This document shows, piece by piece, positions 53,130-57,198 of a DNA stretch of 57,198 nt. Made by a program: the position numbers and the translations under genes. Positions within the stretch are counted from its first letter, which is position 1. Each line of letters begins with the position of its first letter. This DNA is from Methanosarcina sp. (GTDB taxonomy: Archaea; Halobacteriota; Methanosarcinia; Methanosarcinales; Methanosarcinaceae). Where the stretch lies: positions 1 to 57,198 of the forward strand of contig NZ_JAQUVZ010000021.1 of NCBI RefSeq assembly GCF_028693135.1. Reading direction: 5' to 3'. Below the pieces are notes generated by a model that was given only the letters and a program-made list of their open reading frames with translations, did not search any database and was not told the origin of the DNA.

Positions 53130-54819
53130 TCGTCGTGATAAAACTCCAGAGAGCTTTGCTTTTTTCCACCTCTCCAATGCAAGCCAGAACTCAGATTATG
53201 GAATCTATAATTCAACGGGCCATCTATTAAAAGGTAATACACTTTTTGAACAATATACTGAACTGGCAACGCAGCTTGATACAAAAAGAAGTGCATTTTA
53301 CCTGGAATCAAAAGAGAATGAACTCATTTTTGGATGCAGTTTGAGTGTAAAGGCTGAGAATGGAAGAGAAGAAAGAGTCGTATTCATCCAGGTCTACAAA
53401 AATTTACCGTTAAAGGATGAGATTGATTCTGATATTCAGTTATTAAAGCAGTTCTATGAGAGGGTTAAATTTGAGGTAGAGAATCTCGACGTGAAGAAAT
53501 ATAAGCTAGTTGGATTTTGGGAGGAAGGGGACTTTAAAACTATTAAAGGGGCCCCTATAGAAAAAGAAGTTTTAGAATACACAGCAGGCAAGATTCGTTC
53601 TCGCAAAAAAGTCTCTGTCAAGATTTCAGAACTCAGTAGTGGACTTTCCCTTATCCTTAAATTAATTACCATATTAAGGTACAGATTTACATTTGTTTTT
53701 GATGTTTCTCAATATCCTTCAGAAGCTGATGTTTCTGTTAGTCTCATCAAACCAAATCCGGATTTTGAGATCGGAGAAAACGGAACGTTTCGAGAATTTT
53801 CTAAATCAGGATCATGGAATTTTTATAAAGAGTTGGGTGAAGAACTCTTTAAAGGTAAAACTTCTTCTTCAAAAGGAAGTAAAACCAGGTCAGATTCCGT
53901 AAGCCTTATTGTGAAAAAAATCTTAAGTGACCCATTCTATTATTGCAGTTCTTCTAATTCTATTTTAGACAACTTTGATGATCTGGAGAAAGTTGAAATA
54001 TTTCAGGGATTGGTCCAAAAAACCACTGATGTAAACGATCCCAATATTAGAAAAGTTCTCATAAATATCTATAGCAAAATTGAAGCGTCAGAATGCAGGA
54101 AAGATCTTTACAAAATATTACTCTCAAGAAATCTATATATTGAAGACCTCATCGTGAATCTTGTACTAACCATATATAAAGAACATAACAAAGATTTGTT
54201 CAATTTGCTCTTTAAGAAGACTTCACGGGAGAATTTACCTTTAAATTATTTAGATAACGACTGGACACAGAATTCCAGAAGAGATTCCAGGTACAATTCT
54301 TTTGAGAAAGGAATTAAACAAGCACTAAAACTCTTAGAATATTCAGACAAGATTAATTTTGTAAAATTTATTGCCAGTGAAGCACCTTCAAAGCCAAAAG
54401 CCGAGGGAAAAATCCTTCTCAAAACTCTGATCGAAGACCTGGTTGATCAAAAAGGCAACAATGACTTTATTTCAAAGCTAAGCGAAGAAGAAGCTGAAAA
54501 TCTGGATAAAATCCAGGGTTCAGAATACCTGGATTCAAAAAAATGGATGAAAAAAAGGAAAAGAAACAGGAATTTCAAAACCGTTTTTTGCGCTGTCGCT
54601 CTGGTTCTGATTATATCTTATTTTTCCATATATTATACCCATTCAACGGGAAATAAAGGAGAGAACAATTCCTCCGGAAACAATACGTCTACATTTATTG
54701 AATATTTGAAATCAGTGTATGAAAATAAATCCATAAATAGTTTAGAGGATGCTATAATCTCCGAGGATGATCAAAAAGCAGAGAATAATACAGAAATAAA
54801 CGACACAGATGGGACATAA
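53110..54819 (+). CDS. cassette protein D: large protein with C-terminal TM
   Basis: About 569 residues. N-terminal globular region (about 10-130, beta-rich), a middle Lys/Asp/Glu-rich helical region, a single TM (about 488-508, VFCAVALVLIISYFSIYY) and a ~60-residue Asn/Ser/Glu-rich extracellular tail. I use TTG at 53110, 10 bases after GGAGG; the TTG at 53101 abuts the Shine-Dalgarno. It begins inside gene C, completing an unbroken coupled operon. No family is recognised. GTPase-associated accessory proteins of NTP-dependent conflict systems have a similar position next to a TRAFAC GTPase, but I see no diagnostic motif. Codon use is AT-rich, unlike the preceding mprF, suggesting the cassette moves as a unit. 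Confidence 0.85.
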   Translation: MGNSASNRRDKTPESFAFFHLSNASQNSDYGIYNSTGHLLKGNTLFEQYTELATQLDTKRSAFYLESKENELIFGCSLSVKAENGREERVVFIQVYKNLPLKDEIDSDIQLLKQFYERVKFEVENLDVKKYKLVGFWEEGDFKTIKGAPIEKEVLEYTAGKIRSRKKVSVKISELSSGLSLILKLITILRYRFTFVFDVSQYPSEADVSVSLIKPNPDFEIGENGTFREFSKSGSWNFYKELGEELFKGKTSSSKGSKTRSDSVSLIVKKILSDPFYYCSSSNSILDNFDDLEKVEIFQGLVQKTTDVNDPNIRKVLINIYSKIEASECRKDLYKILLSRNLYIEDLIVNLVLTIYKEHNKDLFNLLFKKTSRENLPLNYLDNDWTQNSRRDSRYNSFEKGIKQALKLLEYSDKINFVKFIASEAPSKPKAEGKILLKTLIEDLVDQKGNNDFISKLSEEEAENLDKIQGSEYLDSKKWMKKRKRNRNFKTVFCAVALVLIISYFSIYYTHSTGNKGENNSSGNNTSTFIEYLKSVYENKSINSLEDAIISEDDQKAENNTEINDTDGT

Positions 54820-54858
54820 AGACAAATTTGAATATTTTTTAATCAGTTGAATGCCCCG

Positions 54859-54965
54859 CTAGTGTCTAGGAAATTTAGTTCTGAGTCCTCAGAATTAAGA
54901 AAGGGACTACGGATAAGGTATTGTCTAAATATTAACGCCCAGTAATTAATTTGCCACGACACTAG
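54859..54965. mobile_element. 107-bp MITE-like element in a hairpin end
   Basis: CTAGTGTC (54859-54866) and GACACTAG (54958-54965) form its tips; the outer CTAG on each side could be a 4-bp target duplication. It interrupts a CCCCG ... CGGGG hairpin (54854-54976) that resembles an IS200/IS605-type end. There is no ORF. Confidence 0.5.
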
Positions 54966-55368
54966 CTTACCGCGGGGATGGAAAACTTCCCCGGTAAACG
55001 TTAATGATAATATGATTTATTAATTCCATTTTTTGGTTGTTAAGTTCTACTCAAACTAAATATTTTAGGGTTATTGTCTACTTTAACGAAATTTGGAGCG
55101 GTGGCGCAAACATACCCCGTTGCTTGCAGAGGAGTGCGCCAGCGCAACTTTGATTTTTTTGTAAGACTGCTCTCCTGTGTTGAGCGTGGAAAGAACGACA
55201 AGATACGATAAATGACGCTGTACAGGTTAATATTCAGATCCAATAATTTCAAGCCCGTTTTTTGTCCCCACAGAAACATCCACAGAAACCCACCGAAAAA
55301 TCCACAGGATATTCGACTGAAATAAATTTGTTTATATCTCAGGATGCAGTTATAAAAGATGATTGAAA
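54966..55368. other. intergenic with dispersed-repeat fragment
   Basis: The GC hairpin arm (CGGGGATGGAAAACTTCCCCGG, about 54972-54993) and, at about 55085-55200, a block with GGCGCAAAC/GCGCCAGCGCAAC and reversed CTCTCC---GAGCGTG---GAACGACAAG that matches 22088-22135. No gene. Confidence 0.4.
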
Positions 55369-55629
55369 ATGAAACTTGACATTATAATCCGCAGTTTTTT
55401 GATAGCAGTTTTAATCTCACTTATAGCAGTACTTCTGGAGTCGGCTTACTATGGGCTGCATGCAAGGAACATGTATTCTGCCAGCAATGCTGCTTATTCT
55501 ATTACCAGCCCTTTTGTCAATAATTTTTCAGGTATAAGCGGCCCCACAAATACGGTAGTACTCGCTATAATATTCATTTCCAGCTTCGTGATAGCCTTGA
55601 ACCTGATATCTAAAAGAGAAAAAACATAA
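55369..55629 (+). CDS. small two-TM membrane protein
   Basis: 86 residues from ATG 55369 (a TTG at 55363 would add two). Two hydrophobic segments (about 6-26 and 64-80) with a Ser/Asn-rich loop between, and a basic C-terminus (ISKREKT). No strong Shine-Dalgarno is visible. The function is unknown. Membrane topology is plausible, and codon use looks real. Confidence 0.6.
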   Translation: MKLDIIIRSFLIAVLISLIAVLLESAYYGLHARNMYSASNAAYSITSPFVNNFSGISGPTNTVVLAIIFISSFVIALNLISKREKT

Positions 55630-55741
55630 AAAGACACATAACATCTGGCTGAAGGGTACATTCTCCTTGAGCGGTTAATTAGATTTGATAGAGGATGCCC
55701 TTTGATTTTTATTTCAACTTGTTTATAAAAGCCGCCGCAGC

Positions 55742-56014
55742 TCACAATCTTCCATACTTCTTGTGCGCCTGTTCAGTTGTGAGAATATCGAAAACATAAA
55801 CTTTCTTTTCGTCTTTATCTACGTTGTAGAAAATGCGAACGTTTCCTACTCTGAGGCGGTATGAAACTTTTCCAGCACCCTTAATTTCTTTTTTGTTTCC
55901 TCCACTTCCGGGAAAAGGATCGTTAAGTTCTTTAATTGCTGATTTAATGTGTTGTTTTAGCTCTGAGGGAATCCTGTCAAATAATTCCGGAAGCACCAGG
56001 ACATCAAAGCTCAT
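55742..56014 (-). CDS. RelE/ParE-family toxin
   Basis: A 90-residue RelE-fold protein with the typical helix-helix-beta pattern: LPELFDRIPSELKQHIKSAI, GKVSYRLRVGNVRIFYNV and a C-terminal basic stretch (HKKYGRL). RelE toxins cleave mRNA at the ribosome. It begins 11 bases inside the upstream antitoxin gene, the usual antitoxin-toxin order, and should be co-translated. Arg/Lys residues in the GNVRIFYN strand are where the family has catalytic basic residues. Confidence 0.88.
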   Translation of the reverse strand: MSFDVLVLPELFDRIPSELKQHIKSAIKELNDPFPGSGGNKKEIKGAGKVSYRLRVGNVRIFYNVDKDEKKVYVFDILTTEQAHKKYGRL

Positions 56015-56198
56015 CTATGCTCACAAACTTTTCTTTCTTTTCATTTACTATTTTTTGACCATATTCTGCGAGCCGATTTTTGTTATGCTCTATGATCAGC
56101 TTCTCGATGACATTATTGTAATCGTCTCCCATAGATCCGATAGCACGTAGCTGGTCACGTGTTTGTTTTGTTATTTGTATAGTGGTAGTTTCAGCCAT
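56004..56198 (-). CDS. RHH-type antitoxin of the RelE pair
   Basis: 64 residues from ATG 56198 (MAETTTIQITKQTRDQLRAI), a ribbon-helix-helix N-terminus, then a basic acidic-alternating helix and a C-terminal tail ending FVSIDEL that would wrap the toxin. Upstream ATGs (to 56261) are in frame but their extension is not protein-like. It overlaps the toxin start by 11 bases. Autoregulation by the complex is expected from the family; the AT-rich 56262-56300 region would hold the operator. Confidence 0.8.
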   Translation of the reverse strand: MAETTTIQITKQTRDQLRAIGSMGDDYNNVIEKLIIEHNKNRLAEYGQKIVNEKKEKFVSIDEL

Positions 56199-56261
56199 AT
56201 CCTTCATCATAGTGGCTATAGTACTTATAGTTTGTATATGAAAAAATACGGAAAAAAACAT

Positions 56262-56636
56262 ATGAAAAAAGCAATGCTATAAAAAGGATGGATAGAAAAA
56301 GATTTTGGATTTCTGCTTGTCATCAGGGAGAACGGTTATCTAAAGGTTTGATAGAGGGTTCCATTTGCTTTTTTGAAAAATTAACCGAACCTGCCGATAA
56401 GGGCACTTAATATATGGTTAAAGCAAGCATAACAGATTACGCAGAGGAATAATACTCAAAATTGGCGAATACCCGTGTGTCTGCTACGTTGTACATATTG
56501 CCAGGTATAAAACCTATAGCAGGTTACAACACTTTTCGGATAGGCTCTAAGATTTAAATCCTTATTTTAAAGGCTATACCATATATCGGTAGAATAGCCA
56601 GTTGCAAAATTTTTCTTATTCCCCTATTACTGGTTA
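56262..56636. other. intergenic with a solitary MITE end
   Basis: ACTTTTCGGATAGGCTC (56531-56547) followed by TAA matches the right tip of the MITE at 4430; no matching left tip is present, so it is a remnant. The rest has no supported gene. Confidence 0.5.
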
Positions 56637-56900
56637 TTAATTAGCTCCACCACAGTTATGCATAGCGTCATTAAGCTTATCTGTTATCATCCCACAGGGG
56701 AGAATCAATGGTTTACTTGTAACAGTGATAGTGAGATTTGTCGTTCCATCCCATTTGAAGTGCCCTTTAACTCCATATCCTTCAATGTCACCTTCGTTTC
56801 CTGCAGGTACTTTTACCCCTACATTTTCAAGTTTCTTTTTCAAACAATTAAATACATTTTGTGTAACGCCGTGATACGTTATCGAATCACATCCACCCAT
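56637..56900 (-). CDS. small hypothetical protein
   Basis: 87 residues, beginning MGGCDSITYHGVTQNVFNCL. GGGGGAC lies about 8 bases before the ATG. Three Cys (4, 19, 69) plus one near the C-terminus (HNCGGAN) and a compact alternating beta pattern (KGHFKWDGTTNLTITVTSKP, GMITDKLNDAM) suggest a small, folded domain. There is no signal peptide and no family is recognised. Coding character is good, so I think it is real. Confidence 0.7.
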   Translation of the reverse strand: MGGCDSITYHGVTQNVFNCLKKKLENVGVKVPAGNEGDIEGYGVKGHFKWDGTTNLTITVTSKPLILPCGMITDKLNDAMHNCGGAN

Positions 56901-57073
56901 ATTTTGTCCCCCTTTGTTTGTTGAAAAAATTTTATTTTAGAACTTAAGCATTTAAATCAAAAATCAATTAAAGATCACTTTGTCTATATCTAATATAAGA
57001 CAATTATATTTATATAATCATACGAATATAAAACTTGTATAGAAACTATATTTCGCTTGACAGTGTCACATTA
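56901..57073. other. AT-rich gap before IS21-type element
   Basis: Upstream region of the small hypothetical gene, with AT-rich promoter-like DNA. No other signal. Confidence 0.3.
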
Positions 57074-57198
57074 TGTCAATGGCGGTTAAGAATCTTCCAA
57101 TTTCGGCGGTTTAAAACCTTCCAATTCACAATCCTTGAGAAAAGTTCGAGGATTGTAGATAATGTTGAAAATGGAGGAATGGCTATTGATACGAGATT
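57074..57198 (+). mobile_element. left end of an IS21-family element (runs off window)
   Basis: TGTCAATGGCGGTTAAGAAT begins the end; GGCGGTTAAGAATCTTCCAA and GGCGGTTTAAAACCTTCCAA are two direct repeats (57081 and 57106), the multiple transposase-binding repeats typical of IS21 ends. The istA start follows at 57162. Confidence 0.75.
57162..57198 (+). CDS. istA: istA transposase, 5' end only
   Basis: ATG at 57162 opens MLKMEEWLLIRD, the usual IstA N-terminus, and is cut by the window edge. Shine-Dalgarno is weak. The catalytic DDE domain and istB would lie beyond the window. Confidence 0.65.
   Translation, partial: MLKMEEWLLIRD

Noticed and set aside
1-57198. tRNA and rRNA genes
   Set aside because: I looked for tRNA-like cloverleaf ends and rRNA-conserved words and found none convincing; a tRNA-search program would be needed to exclude them.

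Overview
The window is archaeal and almost certainly from a Methanosarcina species. The evidence is an archaeal-type PEP carboxylase, hybrid cluster protein, NosD/PKD surface proteins ending in PGF-CTERM sorting signals, CHASE4 and Cys-bearing PAS histidine kinases, AT-rich intergenic DNA with TATA boxes, and many insertion-sequence relics. No rRNA, tRNA or CRISPR array was recognised. This looks like an accessory-rich chromosomal region with low gene density: about twenty gaps exceed 300 bases, and most contain mobile-element debris.

Layout. 0.2-4.0 kb: a response regulator and a large hybrid histidine kinase, two genes 3 bases apart. 4.0-5.5 kb: relics, a MITE and a methyltransferase that appears to start at AUA. 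5.7-12.7 kb: two paralogous NosD/PKD/PGF-CTERM surface proteins on the minus strand, separated by a 272-bp IS200/IS605-derived element. 12.7-18.4 kb: small secreted repeat proteins, a membrane-anchored winged-helix regulator and many element ends. 18.4-21.5 kb: a CheB-CheR-PAS fusion, more GC-rich than its surroundings; a degraded CheB fragment of the same family lies at 13.5 kb. 22.6-26.9 kb: hcp, a previously hidden 57-residue protein copying the Hcp N-terminal Fe-S motif, and divergent ppcA. 27.4-29.9 kb: a broken CDF metal transporter, an AEC carrier and an ArsR regulator, with the same palindromic operator in front of the last two. 31.3-34.0 kb: a U32-family protein. 34.5-37.0 kb: a second response regulator/kinase pair, paralogous to the first but split by another copy of the 272-bp element. 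37.2-47.0 kb: alpha/beta hydrolase lipoprotein, MATE exporter, toast-rack lipoprotein, small membrane protein, MprF and an amidotransferase.

The most notable system is the four-gene, translationally coupled cassette at 47.8-54.8 kb: a signal-peptide/one-TM protein, a 1051-residue tubulin/FtsZ-like protein with GGGTGSG, a multi-TM P-loop GTPase, and a large protein with a C-terminal TM. It matches the general outline of the tubulin-like plus GTPase membrane-remodelling systems predicted from comparative genomics, but the first and last proteins belong to no family I recognise. The window ends with a small membrane protein, a RelE-type toxin-antitoxin pair, a small hypothetical protein, and the left end of an IS21-type element whose istA runs off the edge.

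A recurrent theme is short tandem arrays (11, 12, 15, 18 and 19 bp) at gene ends and inside linkers, and MITE-like elements in nearly every long gap. Two genes have strong Shine-Dalgarno sequences placed correctly only for AUA start codons.
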